Shown in pieces: positions 1-12,235 of a stretch of 64,000 bases of DNA (position 1 is the stretch's first letter; the number at the start of each line of letters is the position of its first letter). The position numbers and the translations under genes were made by a program. The stretch is from Trachythela sp. YZ-2020 (lineage: Eukaryota > Cnidaria > Anthozoa > Malacalcyonacea > Clavulariidae): contig JADLSH010000236.1 in the NCBI GenBank assembly GCA_016169945.1, forward strand, positions 434,001-498,000, in the 5' to 3' direction. Below the pieces are notes generated by a model. The model was given only the letters and a program-made list of their open reading frames with translations, did not search any database and was not told the DNA's origin.

Positions 1-3000
1 GTAATATAAGCAACAAAATTGCTGCAACAAAATCTGATTTTAGCGCATGTTAAGCACATGTTAAGTATAAATGTTTACGCATATTTCCTAAGTTCTATTG
101 CAGTCGTTTGAGGATAAGACTAACCAAGTAAAATATCACAACGAAGTTCGTTTGCACGTTTAATAATTTTGGTATAATCTTTTTGACATAATATTCACAG
201 TGCCTTGCTGCATGAGATAGATATGCAGTGGATTGATATACAGCTTGCAATGACAGTCGAGTTCTCGTTTTACTCGGACTTTATAAATGTACATCGGGCG
301 TATGCTCTTCCCTAAAAATACACTTTGTGATTAATATGAATGTTTTTAGTTATCTTAATTATATTAACTGATGTTCATGCACAAAACAACATAGCTGGCA
401 TTCAGGAAATTTCTGGATTACATCAAAAGTAAAGAGAGGGGTAAGGTTATTATGGCATGGGTAAATATTGGCATTATAATATACAAATGGAATGTGCAGT
501 TTTTATGTGCCAAACTGTTGTGAACTAGGCACACCTATCCTGAGGGACACGTCCCCTCGCTTTGTTGACACAAGGGGGTTATACCTCAACCTTTTTTCTA
601 ACAATGGAAATGATATCCAAGAGTCGGTCTGTCAGGATATATAGTCTGTTAGGTATTATTTATCCAGGATTTTGATTTGTCCTAAAAACAATTTCGTAAC
701 CTGTCGAGGATAGAGAACAATATAACGCGTTTACAATAGAAAATGCTAATCTCAAAATTATACAGCGATCTGTACAATAATGAAATCGGCGGAGTGATAC
801 GAGCAACAAAATTTCTGCAACGTGCAACAAAAACTGATTTCAATGCATGTTAATTGAAAATGTTTACAAATGTTGTCTCATGTTTTGTAACATATATGTA
901 AACATTTTTAATTAACATGCATTGAAATCAGCTTTTGTTGCAAGTTGCAGCAATTTTGTTGCTCGTATCACAGCATCGTAACGGGTGTCAGCATAGTCGC
1001 CATGCAGTGCTCATACCAAGCACAGTCACAAAAATGGCCGCCAGAGTTCGGCACTGAGTCTCGTATTACAGCACGTTAACTGGTGTCAGCACGTTAACTG
1101 GTGTAGTATTTCCCTTTTACCTAAAGTCTTGAAGTTTTTATATCAAATATAACTTTTTAATAGCTTCAATTTCATATACAGCCCAATGTTCGGCGTTAAG
1201 TATTTCAACTCAAAACTCAGAATTAAGCTGGATTCAATTTCCTCCCCTGCGTTAGCGTTCCAGTCTATTATAGTTCAATGTACCAAGCACAGTCACAAAA
1301 ATGGCCGCCAGAGTTCGGCACTGAGTAGCATGAGAGTTGCAGCTGTGAGGGTTGACAATATTGAGGGTCCATCTCAGGTTTTGCGGAACGCGGGATAATG
1401 TCTATTTTGGTAGCAGGAATGAAAGGACGAAAATGGTGGGATTCAACAAATCGCAGAATGCGGAATAAGAAACAATGTGCGGAATGGATTTCAACACGGG
1501 ATTCGGGATAGGGAACCCTATTGTTACTTATTGTTACACAGTTGAAGTCGATATACAAATCTTGACCATTAAATCCAGTAACAGGAAACCTTTCCCTACT
1601 AATGACGTCATTTCATTGCGTTATGATTTCTTGAGGTTGCTATATTCAATGATAGCATTGGCTATAGGATTAATAAAACCGCAGTAGATGCTATATATAT
1701 AAGGCAAGAATATTTTAAACATCATAACTCATAATCCTGCAATATAACAATCTATAAAATATCTTGCATGTCGGCTTGTCATTGTAAATGGCACGGCTAA
1801 AACAAATATAGCGACACGAATCTGCAATATTTTGAAACCGTTTTCTGTTGGAATGTTATATATTATATGCAAAACTAGGAAGCTTGATTGTTCAATAATT
1901 TGGCAAATATAATATCCGGTATTTTTCCCTCCCTGGTCTTAATCCTTTTAAAATCCTTTATATTGTTATCCGTGCACGATATTTACCTATCCTAAGTCTT
2001 CATGAATCTAATCTATCCTGGAATAAAAGCATGAAGGCTTCTTATGATCGAAATGGAACGAAGCAGGAATTCTTTCACACCAAGCATGCATACCTATTTA
2101 ATCCATGATTGATTGTGCACAAAATTGAAATTTCGTAATAATGGAAGACAGAACAAAAGGCATAGGTTCCAAAACTTTTGAAATCACTTTGTCTATCAAT
2201 ATCACTTAGATCAGAATGGCATAAACGATGCGTTTCTACTTTAATCGCTCGCACAATAATCGAGAGATCTTTTCACCAGAAACTAAACTGTCCAGTGTTA
2301 AGGCTAAGAGTAAGATATAGGGCAGTAACGTAAGTCTAGCCAGACACTACCACACACTGCAGGTTTGCAGTATCTAATTTGGTTTCCTTCTATATAGTAA
2401 CACTGGAAATATAGTTAAATTAAATTTACTTTAGTTTGTAATGTTGCATGCAAACGCATGTCTTTTTTGGCTTTGCCTGGGAGAAGCAAGGATTTTAAAT
2501 TTGTCTACATGCAATTAACATGAAGCTACTCAATTGAAGTGATCTACAATAATCAATATATAGTTTAGTTTCTACGGTGATTGTCGCGTTTCCAATGCCG
2601 TTGCATCCTATTTTCTAACATTTCTATCTTTCTATTAGTGATCTCCGCAGGGATCGTCCGGAATATTTTAACGCGGAAATGTGTAGCCGGAACTATAATC
2701 CACAACGACGAACGTGTCAGGATTACCTCGCAACCAAATAACCAATAAGGCAATATTGTGTTCATGCAATATTGTATTATGTAACACTTTGTAAGACAAA
2801 GAAACTAATTACTTTTATGCATGGAAATGCCCTATGCATGTGGAATAAGTCCACAACATTTCTTTATGAAAATCTGCATGAACAAGCTGTTCCACACAAG
2901 GTTTCCACTATATACCTTGTGATTATATATGTTCATGAGATTAAGCTATATAAATTCAGATTGTTATAAATGTTCTTTTTGAGACTACGTTCTATATATC

Positions 3001-3665
3001 CCATTCATTATAAAATATCCGTCTTCGCTGTAGATTATTGAAATATTATTTTAGCAATAACCTTGAAAAATCCGAGTATGTTCCTATACAGTGTAACCGA
3101 TAAAAACAATGTTCTATAACAAAAGGTGTGACCAATCAGGTGATATTAAAATGTAGACAACATGCATATACAACGCCAATCTCCAAACAAAAAATATATG
3201 GAGGCATATGCAGTATATATACTCTCGTCAGAAAAGGAAAAGTTATGCCAAAATATATGTTCCCTTATTTACCATTCTCGATCGTACGCGACGTGCATAC
3301 TTTGCTTCATTCCGATATAATCGATATCTAGGATTGCCTCATGTTTCAAATCGTCTACACTACACATATCCAATCCTACGTGCAAGGGCAAATTACACAT
3401 GGGACAAAGAGAACATTGAGTGCATTGTATTGGCGCCATACAAAGACAATTTTAAGTCAACCACATAATAACAATCATGTCATATATGTAGGTTACTTCT
3501 AGAAAAATTCTACAAATCTTGTCTCAAAAATCAAAATCGCTGAATGCTGCTCCGTGACTATTTGTGCGAATGTTTCTCTAAAAGATTGGCCTTCTTGTTT
3601 AAGTAACATTGTATGTAAACGGAGCAAATTGGAAAGAATTTAAGTCCCTAAACTACCAAACTTAC
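1..3665. other. left-edge non-coding stretch with inverted-repeat fragments
   Basis: Apart from the features listed separately, I see no supportable exon here. The short open frames have no recognisable motif and no convincing splice context. Bases 1-90 resemble one arm of the palindromic MITE at 794-971 (shared words such as CAACAAAATTGCTGCAAC and TTTACGCATAT-like text). A stretch around 1021-1050 (CACAAAAATGGCCGCCAGAG) recurs at 1291-1320, a local duplication. Downstream exons of the RING gene that starts at 3807 should lie in this stretch or beyond the left edge, but I could not find any by comparison with its paralog. Confidence 0.5.
794..971. repeat. palindromic MITE, 178 bp
   Basis: The left arm begins GTGATACGAGCAACAAAAT and the right arm ends with its near-exact reverse complement, ATTTTGTTGCTCGTATCAC. 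Complementarity continues inward through GATTTCAATGCATGTTAATT for about 80 bases, leaving a short loop near 875-890, so the element can fold into one long hairpin. Related arms are visible at the left edge (1-90) and near 20405-20455. No protein is encoded. Superfamily is not assigned because the target-site duplication is unclear. Confidence 0.75.
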
Positions 3666-3807
3666 TTGTACAGACGGGACAAGGATTGTCTTTAAAAAGA
3701 CACGAATAACATCTAGGATGACCACATGTATCAATCAATCTTCTTTTACTTGTGTCGTTGTATCGTTCGTTACATTCAGGGCAAATTATAAACTTTGGCG
3801 ACTCCAT
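3666..3807 (-). CDS. RING-finger gene, first coding exon (paralog of the gene at 6633-9391)
   Basis: Opening from ATG at 3807, the exon encodes about 47 residues starting MESPKF and holding a complete C3HC4 RING: CPEC, then CGHPRC, YSC and CPVC. It ends at a GTAAG donor (3665) in the same phase as the RING exon of the neighbouring gene. About two thirds of the aligned residues are identical to that exon, including the spacing of all eight zinc ligands. RING fingers of this type usually recruit E2 enzymes, so a ubiquitin-ligase role is the family inference; substrate and location are unknown. I could not find later exons: they may be off the left edge, widely spaced, diverged, or lost. The gene may therefore be a partial duplicate. 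Confidence 0.6.
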
Positions 3808-4283
3808 GATTTTACAGCATTTTCCTTGTAAAGATTGTTTCGAAATAGATCACCTCTCCTTCTACTATTTTCTGCTGCTCACATCGCCTCTAGACTGATA
3901 CTGATCATGATATCAAGGTGGCAAGGTGGCATGGTATTTCCTACGGTTTCTTCCGTTTACATTGCTCTTGAGAGTTCAAAGTTTGGCTCGTGTGTTTTCG
4001 ACTTGCGTGACGTCAAGGGCTTACTTTGAATAAATAGATCATTAGGAATATTTTATTGCTCTGTATGCTTGCACAAATATCACATTGTGGGTCTACTGTT
4101 CTATTCTATATCATCTATGTTCCCTGCTATGAGAGTGTTATGTGAATGTGATGGAATATTTTGTTAGATTTAGAAAAGAGTTTCATATCATTAAATTTTT
4201 GAAGAATTCGTTGCATTCGTGCGCCTAAACAATAATTACCCTTTGGGATTAACTTGTTTTTCTAATATGCAAAACAATTCAAT

Positions 4284-4721
4284 TCAGCTGTACAAAAGAA
4301 GAACTAATTTATCTTCGTTATTGATAGCGACGTTTCTGAGATATCGGATTTCTCTCTTTGTTATTCGTTCATACACAGTGATATATCTACTTATTTCCCT
4401 TTGGTTTGTATTAATTTCATTGGGATATAATATTTTCCACAATCTTCTTTGCTCAATCGAGCATTCGAGGGTATACATTTTCTTATTGCTGATGCGATTG
4501 ACTTTAAGATAAATTTGGTTCATTTGACGTTTTCTATACATAAAAAGGTAGTAAAGTGGAAATATTTTCTCGAAGATCGTTATTGCATGTGGAGTAGCAT
4601 CGATCCTAGTAACCTCGTACCCAGGACCATATTTCACTCGGCCGCTACTGTTGTTGAGAGCAGATTTGTGGAAATAAGTTGTAAGGTTGTTTTCGGTCGA
4701 AAATACTGAAGAATATGTCAT
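4284..4721 (-). CDS. hypothetical open frame, 145 codons
   Basis: An uninterrupted minus-strand frame lies about 0.5 kb upstream of the RING exon at 3666-3807. The predicted product is basic, with many Arg, Lys, Asn and Ile, and shows no motif, signal peptide or membrane segment I can name. A frame of this length can arise by chance in 64 kb, and there is no splice or homology support. It could be an exon, an old repeat, or noise. I list it only because it is among the longest frames in this part of the window. Confidence 0.12.
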   Translation of the reverse strand: MTYSSVFSTENNLTTYFHKSALNNSSGRVKYGPGYEVTRIDATPHAITIFEKIFPLYYLFMYRKRQMNQIYLKVNRISNKKMYTLECSIEQRRLWKILYPNEINTNQREISRYITVYERITKREIRYLRNVAINNEDKLVLLLYS

Positions 4722-5789
4722 ATTTCGGTCCTTTCGAATCGCGGAAAACAGGCCTTATTCCAACCTATATAACTTATAGGTTATATAACTTATCAGTTCG
4801 AGTGCCCCCCCCCCCAGCACATCTCGAGTCCTGTATATAAACTCAGTTCGAGTACTCTATATAGCTGCTGCAGCTATATGTGAATTCGGCGATGGAGTAG
4901 GATAAAACTACCTGAAAATACAATCTCGACGTTGGTACCAAGTCTCAGACTGGAACTGGCAGCTTACACTCGAAATCTTATCATTATCACGTGCTCATTT
5001 TCAGAATTGAAATATTACATGTGTATGTCATAGTCTGATACGACTCACAAAGGATAAAAGAACCTTTCGACTTTGTCCTAACTTCGACTTCTTATGAAGC
5101 AATAACTTTTGCCATGGTGTAGATGATGCACAGTCGTGTCAAACTCTTTTTCAATATTTGACAACAGTCTGTCTTTTGGTAAGATTTCGATTTTATTAAT
5201 GATGGGAAAGCAAGTTAAGCCAAGCAAGTCCAGAAGAAATTTTCCCACGATGCTTGCCGTATCCAAATTCATTAATCTTATCACGTAACATTTGATGGTC
5301 AAATGACTTGTGTCAGTCGTGTGCATTGCACCTGAGTGCGTCTGTTACAACTTATTTGCCAGTGGCATGCAGTGAAGTCTTATAATGTATAGTGAGACGG
5401 CGTTATTCGTTTATGGTGTATTAGCAGGCTATAGAAGTATATGTTGTTACTAGTCCTTGTCCATCCCAGTGTTTTCGTAACATATAAGACCAAAATCTGT
5501 TAAAACCTTTGTATACCCAATTCACAACTTTCGACGACTTACATAATTAGTTACAATTGTCCCAGTTTGCGAAAGCATGCATAGAATACTGTAAAACAAA
5601 GGTAAATAAGCATTACAATTATCTACATGAGTGAATAACTAATTTATAATGCTCAGTTGCCTTGTTCTCAGAAGTGGAAAAAATAGCCGAGCACCGCTTG
5701 CAGGAATTTGTAGGTTGAAGAATTGTAACTTGAAAATTTGAAGAAATTCTTAAAACCTAACACACGTTAAAGCACAAAAATACTCTACT

Positions 5790-6033
5790 GGGGCCGGTTG
5801 TTCAAAAGCCGGTTAACGCTAACCCTTGGTTAAATTTTAATCTGCTTTTCTGGTTTGTATACTTCTACATGTTTGTTTATTTCACAACTTTATAAACAAA
5901 AACTTCTATCGCCCAGTACAAGGTTGATTGAAAAAAGTATTCATATTAATATAACCGATGTCTGGAAACTTGTATGAAAGTTACCCTGCACTAACCCAGG
6001 GTTAAGTTAACCGGATTTTGAACAACCGGCCCC
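5790..6033. repeat. MITE, 244 bp, terminal repeat GGGGCCGGTTGTTCAAAA
   Basis: The left end GGGGCCGGTTGTTCAAAA and the right end TTTTGAACAACCGGCCCC are exact reverse complements, and the match goes on through CCGGTTAA with few changes. The interior is AT-rich and non-coding. The structure is that of a non-autonomous DNA transposon. Target-site duplication is not clear, so no superfamily is claimed. Confidence 0.8.
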
Positions 6034-6632
6034 TGGTGCACAGGAAATTTTTAGATTCAGGCTGTGCTCACAGAAAGTAAATTATTTTTCCACCCCTGTT
6101 TGTTCTATTGACTGTTGTCTGTTTTCGTAAACTAGAACAATACTAACTATAGGCACGTGAGTTTTCTAAAGTTCTCAATTTGTTAGCAACGATGTAAACA
6201 AGCGTTGGCTGACTAGCAAAGTCAAGGATGAACATACTTGGTTTTCCACGTATATTTGTATTATTAAGTATTTGTAGAAAACGGTTAACGTTAATTCATA
6301 CGTATAGCTAATGCTTTACAGCCTTTAGCCTCGTGCTGGACGTTACGCCATCAAGCCTACTTTCAACATTATTGCCTCTTGGCGAAGGAAAATAATATTC
6401 CCTGACTTTATATATATAAATGGTATTGCGTCCTTTTTAAATGTCATTTTACTTTGTCTGACGCCATGCAGACGATTTTACCCAGATTTTTCTTGTCATG
6501 CAGCCGTGGCCGATTTCTAGATTGGAATCGAAAACGGTTAATGGGAAAGAACTTATGATCCAGATCCCTACAGAAATAGTACACAAACGTCAAATTAAAA
6601 TAACTCCAGTAAACAGAAATGTCTAAATCACT

Positions 6633-8152
6633 CTAAATATTTGTCACTTTTAAGCTTGAATGTCTATTGTTGTTGCTATGGCTATCAAAATATTTTCTCC
6701 AATCAGGTTCTGCGTCACGTCGTATCCTGTCTTGTGCAACACAACATGAAGTAAACAAAGCTTTGGTGTTTTGCCACGCACATGAACGGCCAGATAACAC
6801 AAAGTTTATTTTAGCTAGTTCATTTAAATCTTCATTCGTTTTCTTTATTGATACGTTCTCATCGTGAGAATGAATCCTCTTTCTACCTTCATGAACTCGA
6901 TTCCTTTTCTTCTTGTATTCTGTTTCCTTGTCTTCTGGATTATTTTCCTTTTTGTCTTGTTCCAGATCGGTGTTTCCACTCTGAGAGACAGTTCCTTCCT
7001 GATCGCTGTAACATTCCATCTCTGACCAATATCCAGAACTTCGCGGAGATATCACTTGAGAAGGGTCACTATTGTTACTATTATCAAGCGATTGCCTTCG
7101 TTGATTTTCGTCTTTGATAATGCCTTTGTTAGTACTAGTAATACTGGGCAAGGTTTGTATCTCTGCTGATGCTTTTCTGGAAAAGATTAGTTCTTGTAGA
7201 GAATTTCGTCTTGGATCATCGATCTTTTTTAATATTGGACTTGAATTTTGAATCTCGTTTGGAAGAACTGAAAACAAGAGGAGAAAGATGGAATTATCAA
7301 TTATAGAATATTTAACGGAATTTAATTTTTGTTAGGTTTCCATTCATGGAAAATAAAGATTTCTAATCACGAGTAATGTATCTGGTTCTAACATATCTTT
7401 GCAATTGAGACGTGAACAAATAACATCTATCATTCTCACCTATTGCAGATATTGAATACCGTCCCAACTTGATTTGTCTATCCTGAACTCTTCTGGCATG
7501 AAGATCAACTGAAGCCCGTCGACTGTAAACATGTTCTAAAATATAAATGCGAACCAATTTTAGTTTCAAAATCCTAAAGACATGCACAGCCACAGATCCT
7601 GTATCAAGAAATTCAATATTAAATGCCAGTATATTTTGTTGCAGGAATGCAAAAAGCGAAAAAAAAACAATAATGTGCCTTTGGGAGGAATTATTTGTCC
7701 ACTGATAATTATGCCAAAATATAAAGATCCTGTTGTGGTTATACAATAGTTCCTGCAAAATGTTTAATTGAACACTAGCAATGTCTCAAAGCAGTGACAT
7801 ATGTGATCGAGTTTATTACCACATTCCATTAAGGAGGCCTTGGTTTTAGCTAAAATTTCCAGCCCTCAAGGTTCAAACACATCATCATTAGACATTAGTA
7901 ATACTACAGTTACACTCTATATAAAATTACCTTGTGATTCAGGATCGTAACTGTACAAAGTTCTGAGATATTGTTCTAGAAAAATAAGACAACAAAATAC
8001 AAAATGAAAGTTTTTCCGCAGAAACGTAAGGTATGCATTTCTGCCCAATTTTCATAAAATAGGCTCTAACTATCTGTCTATCTATATTCGGATTTTGGAA
8101 CTTTATATCGCAATAATCCGTTGTAGTTAATTATCAACTGTCAAATAAGACA

Positions 8153-8184
<32 letters not shown>

Positions 8185-9391
8185 TATATATATATGTACC
8201 TTTGGAACACAATTCATGAGTTGAGCCTCGATCTGGTTTACTTCCATCCTGATTGCTTATCCAACTTCTACGTCTACCAAGGATTGCTGGAAAGTAGAGA
8301 AAAATTCAGTAAAATTTGGCTAACAGTTGGTGCATTTTTTACTAGCTATAGTGGCTAGTGCATGCAAAATATAAATCGAATGTTGTAAACGCATGTTGTG
8401 TTGTATTAATGTAGCAAACATATGACTTTTTGAAAACCTTAGTGAAGTATGAATTTGGAAAAAATTGCACAAATAAAGATTTAGTAAATTAAAGTGCGAA
8501 ATGTTAAACAGTTCATCCTCACAAAAATGTGCAGATCTGCATGTTTTTAATTGTTGTCAATGAAAACTTAAATTTGTCAACACTATAGGCTGAGTAGCGA
8601 TTATGGATTAACTTCCTGTGACGTCATTTGATGACGTTATAACAATCACTGAACCTATATTTTCCATGTGAACAAATATGCTAGCTATAAATTAAATGTT
8701 AAAGCTAGATATAAGTTAAAATTTTAAAGAAAAAACAACTTCTCATGTAGCTTGTATTTTTTCCTAGCAAAATCTCGTCGATGCGGAATGATTATGCAGT
8801 TATATAAACACAGTTCTTTGTGAATCAGCGCCAAAGGTTTAGTATAATATTTTCATTCATGATTGTGGGATTATAAGTCGGGTAAATTATATAGATGACT
8901 GCATGATGACGCGCTATCCCGAGTGACTCCATACCGGAAGCTGAAAGCCTGAAAAATTGCTTTACCGCGGCTGGAATCGAACCACGATCTTTGGTTCGCA
9001 GTAGCAACCAAAATCATGAGTTAGACTGTCTAGACTAGCAAATCAGTGCCAGAGGTCCGAGATTCAATTCCCACCCCGGTTTAAGCAATTTTTCACCTTG
9101 CTCGGTGTAGAGTCACTCGGCGTATCATCTATACTAATATACATTTTCATCAACAACAATAGCCATAAAAACGTTTGACTATATTAACTTACTTTCACAA
9201 ACTGTACATTGGTTGTCAAGCACTAAGCAGGAAAAACATCTCGGATGACCACACGAATCGATTATTCTTCGCTTCTTCTTATCATTGTATTTCTCCTCGC
9301 ACTCAGGGCACTTTAAAAACTTGGGGATTTCCATTCCTATCATTTTACTCGAGATTTTACCGTCCTTGGATGGCTTGATAGAAGCTGTCAT
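6633..9391 (-). CDS. RING-finger protein with RRxS-rich tail, five coding exons
   Basis: My model joins 9391-9193, 8286-8200, 7975-7931, 7535-7440 and 7267-6633. All phases fit and the sum is 1062 bases, giving 353 residues. Residues 28-65 form a C3HC4 RING (C28, C31, C47, H49, C52, C55, C62, C65) with the core CGHPRCFSC. The rest has no known fold visible to me; it is hydrophilic, Ser-rich and carries several basophilic sites: RRRSW, RRASV, RRNSL, RKASA, RRQSL, plus a Glu/Lys-rich stretch. These could be kinase targets (PKA/AGC style), which is inference. Start choice is uncertain: MTASIK at 9391 is used here; MEIPKF at 9334 matches the paralog's start, and the frame is open upstream to 9571. 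E3 ubiquitin-ligase activity is likely from the RING alone. The stop at 6633-6635 closes the last exon. The orthologous family is not recognised. Confidence 0.75.
8144..8196. repeat. AT dinucleotide microsatellite in RING gene intron
   Basis: A nearly pure TA run with one AATATA interruption sits just beyond the GTACAT donor of the 8200-8286 exon. Such runs are unstable in length. Confidence 0.9.
8895..9130. repeat. pair of tRNA-derived SINE heads in inverted orientation
   Basis: On the minus strand a B-box-like GTTCGATTCCAGCCGCGG (about 8965-8985) is followed by GCAATTTTTCAG and a GAGTCACTCGG end. On the plus strand GAGATTCAATTCCCACCCCGG (about 9059) is followed by GCAATTTTTCAC and GTAGAGTCACTCGG. 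The two halves are thus diverged inverted copies of one tRNA-like unit. They lie in intron 1 of the RING gene. A complete cloverleaf is not preserved, so I do not call a tRNA gene. Confidence 0.6.
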
Positions 9392-11094
9392 TTCCTGAAA
9401 TGTCGGAAAATATTTAGCCAGTGTACAGCCGAAACTCTCTACGAGAGAGACGTCAGTTGCGGCTGTTCGTTTGAAGGATCGGGTATTAATAGGATGAAAA
9501 GGTCTTTCATGAAAAGAGCAAGTCTGAGGGGACTTTGTCTTACTATGCTTTGAGTTATTGATTGTATACAATGTTCACGAGGTTATGAGACGATGACAAT
9601 TCAATCTGGTTTTCCATTTGGCATTTAGTCGCAACGGTCGCGAACATATCAATATTAGTTGTACGATATAATAGAGTGTTAATCTGAGTACGGTCAGAAA
9701 GGACTGGTCTGCATACAGCAGACAAAAATGATCCAGAGTATTTTATTCTCATCGTCGAACATGACTAATTGAGAGTTGCCACCAAATGCAAACAGTATGT
9801 AGGCATGAGCAGCAATAATCAATACGGTCACCATCATCTACAGAACTAAGACATAGGTCATAGCCATTGATGGTAACGCAATACATGTTTGAAGATATTT
9901 ATCCTCGATCTATAACTTCTCAATATATATGCACGGTACATAGACATCTTATATATACTATACTGCATGCAGTATTATATTCCAATAGTTTCTATATATA
10001 ATAGTAGATGTTTTAGGTTTTTTATACCTGGTTATACATCATGAAGTATACATATATATGCTCAGCGATTCTCAGTGACTGTATGATCTCTCTTCTTCCT
10101 CAAGTGGTTTGTTTTTGACCCCTTACCTTCTCTGTAGCGGCTTTATAACACTCATTGTGATTAAATGATGTTCTCGATCAGCATATTTACCATTGTTTGC
10201 TATTTTTAAAGTTTATCTGGCATTACTTCAATCTTTTTTATTCTTTAATCACTCCCACGCATGGTCACAAGCTGCACACCTTCACCAAACACAAAGATTT
10301 ACTACAAAGATTTCGGTCGTTTATTGTTTAAGAACTTTGTCCTTGAGCTAAGCCTAAATAAGCATATATAGGTGTACAAATATTTGATTTCATAAATAGC
10401 AACCAACAAACCCCAAGGAATAGCCAGGGAACACCATTCTAAATACAACTGGGTTATGTTTAGTCAGGTTGTGCCAAAAATGTGTTGTTATGTTACTTAT
10501 AAATTACTATAGTCTATATTGGTGCCAATAATTTATATTGTGACAAAGAATTCTGCGCTGTTGAATAATTTTTAATTCTAATTGAATTGTTACCATGGAA
10601 AGAAAGACATCTTTATCTACGCCTCTTTGCACGATTTTTCTAGTCAAGAAATGATATAGGCCTTTCTGTCGAAATATGAAAGCTTCTTTATTTTGACTTT
10701 GTCTCTCTTTATGAAAGAATGGTTGATAAGTGTCAGTGACGTGTCTCCAAGATTAGAACTTCACGGAAGAAAATTACTTGACTCTTAAAGTTGTAGGATT
10801 TAAACCCATGTATATGTGAACTGAACTGACCATTAATTATATAGTCCAATCGCCTTGTTTCCATAGTTAATATTGAACTGGGCGATATATCAAGAGCGCA
10901 TGCACCTATCGATCAAAGGCCACGAGTTCGAACGGTTAGAATAACTATATGGCCATCTGCACTCATCAGGCGAGGCATATCATATACATGCAGTAATGTG
11001 TCAGAGTGGTTTTATGAAACTTGATTTCGAAGCCCATACCTCTCTTACCCCAGGAATGCCGTAACAGGCGACAAAGGGTTGGATGCAGGGCTAA

Positions 11095-11705
11095 CTGAGG
11101 TTTGGTCTGCATAAATGGTTGAAAAACAGTGTGCTGGCGCAAAAGCGTAGCTATATTACAATACATACCCTGTAGTGTAGATATTCGATAACGGTAAATA
11201 TTTATAAGTAAAACGCAATAATTTACGATTTGAAGCCAGTTTGCATGGGTAACCTCTCGACCGGATAACTCACCTTCATACAGGTTTTTTAACAAGCGCA
11301 GTAACAATCAGGGCCTTTTTAAACATATAACAATTAAGGCCTCCCATGCAGTCCCCATGAGTTCAAGTTCCAGAGGCTGATACAAATATTTTCTGGGGGA
11401 GGACCCCAGGTTCGCACATATACCAATCTAGTTCATAAGTTCCTTTTCCTTGATGGTCCCCCGCCCCACTCCCCCACTGACGAAATCACTTCGAGTTATG
11501 GGAATTAATTAAGATAACCAGAAATTTACACATGTTAATTGGATAGTAAGTCAATTTAAATATAACCATAAAATCGAACACTGCATTTGAAAGAAATCCA
11601 ATCCATCGAAATGTCGCTATGAAGAATAGATCGTCTAATTTCGTGCATAAATAAAGAAGTTACCTTAGTTACAGAAGGCAACCACTCTCATGACGTTTCA
11701 TCAGA
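11095..11705. repeat. diverged copy of the interior of the 46.3-47.3 kb element
   Basis: Words in order here recur in the same order at 46800-47220: AAATGGTTGAAAAACAG, GGCGCAAA, CGCAATAATTTACGA, CATACAGGT, TTTAACAAG, CACATGTTAATT, GAAGGCAACCACT. The copy here carries about 150 extra bases near 11335-11490. Terminal repeats of the 46.3-kb element are not evident, so this is an internal or truncated copy. Confidence 0.65.
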
Positions 11706-12156
11706 TCATGACATATATATTCATCAGATTAAAAGTCACGTACGTTACTGGAAAACTGATGCAAAAGTCGAAACAGGCAACGAAGAGCACAGTTGAATAA
11801 GGAGATGGATAGTATTTTTACTGAACTATCGGAGTCGATATAAAGGGTGGCCCGCAGGCCCGTATATTTGCAATGATCAAGTATAGATAGAGAACAAGTA
11901 GTCCTATCTGAAAACTAGGATTAATTCTGCCTAATTAATACGTGATCAAGTGACAAGTAACTTAATTGAGCCGTGTTTACAGTACACTATGGCATTTACC
12001 CGCGACTGTATATGTACAGGACTAACTTTCCTCCGTAGAGGCTTCTTTATTGTAAGCCTCCTGCCTAGTTGCCAATATACATGCATACAGAAGCGTACAG
12101 AGTGTATAGTCCATCTTTTATGCCTAATAATTTTTACTAGAAAACTAGTCCTTATA

Positions 12157-12235
12157 CAGTCGAACCTCCATTAAGCGACCAACCTCGGGGAATGGCTATG
12201 TGACCGCTTAATGGAGGTGGCCGCTTAATAGAGGA
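12157..12235 (+). repeat. solo end of a pogo/Tigger-like element
   Basis: After a TA dinucleotide comes CAGTCGAACCTCCATTAAGC, typical of pogo/Tigger ends (compare CAGTAGAACC at 39411). Subterminal copies of the word GACCGCTTAATGGAGG follow. No matching right end with CTG-TA was found within a kilobase, so this is a fragment. Confidence 0.5.

Larger units (their letters stand above)
3808..6632. other. intergenic stretch, one weak ORF and a MITE
   Basis: Beyond the entries given separately I see no supported gene. A poly-C run lies near 4807-4816. The text GGATAAAACTACCTGAAAAT at about 4900 matches one arm of the inverted repeat at 26440-26598, so a solo half of that family is present. Bases 4770-4855 contain short local repeats (AACTTATAGGTTATATAACTT, CAGTTCGAGT). 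Confidence 0.4.

Noticed and set aside
8960..9000. tRNA gene
   Set aside because: B-box-like text only; no full cloverleaf or acceptor stem, and an inverted second copy indicates a SINE.
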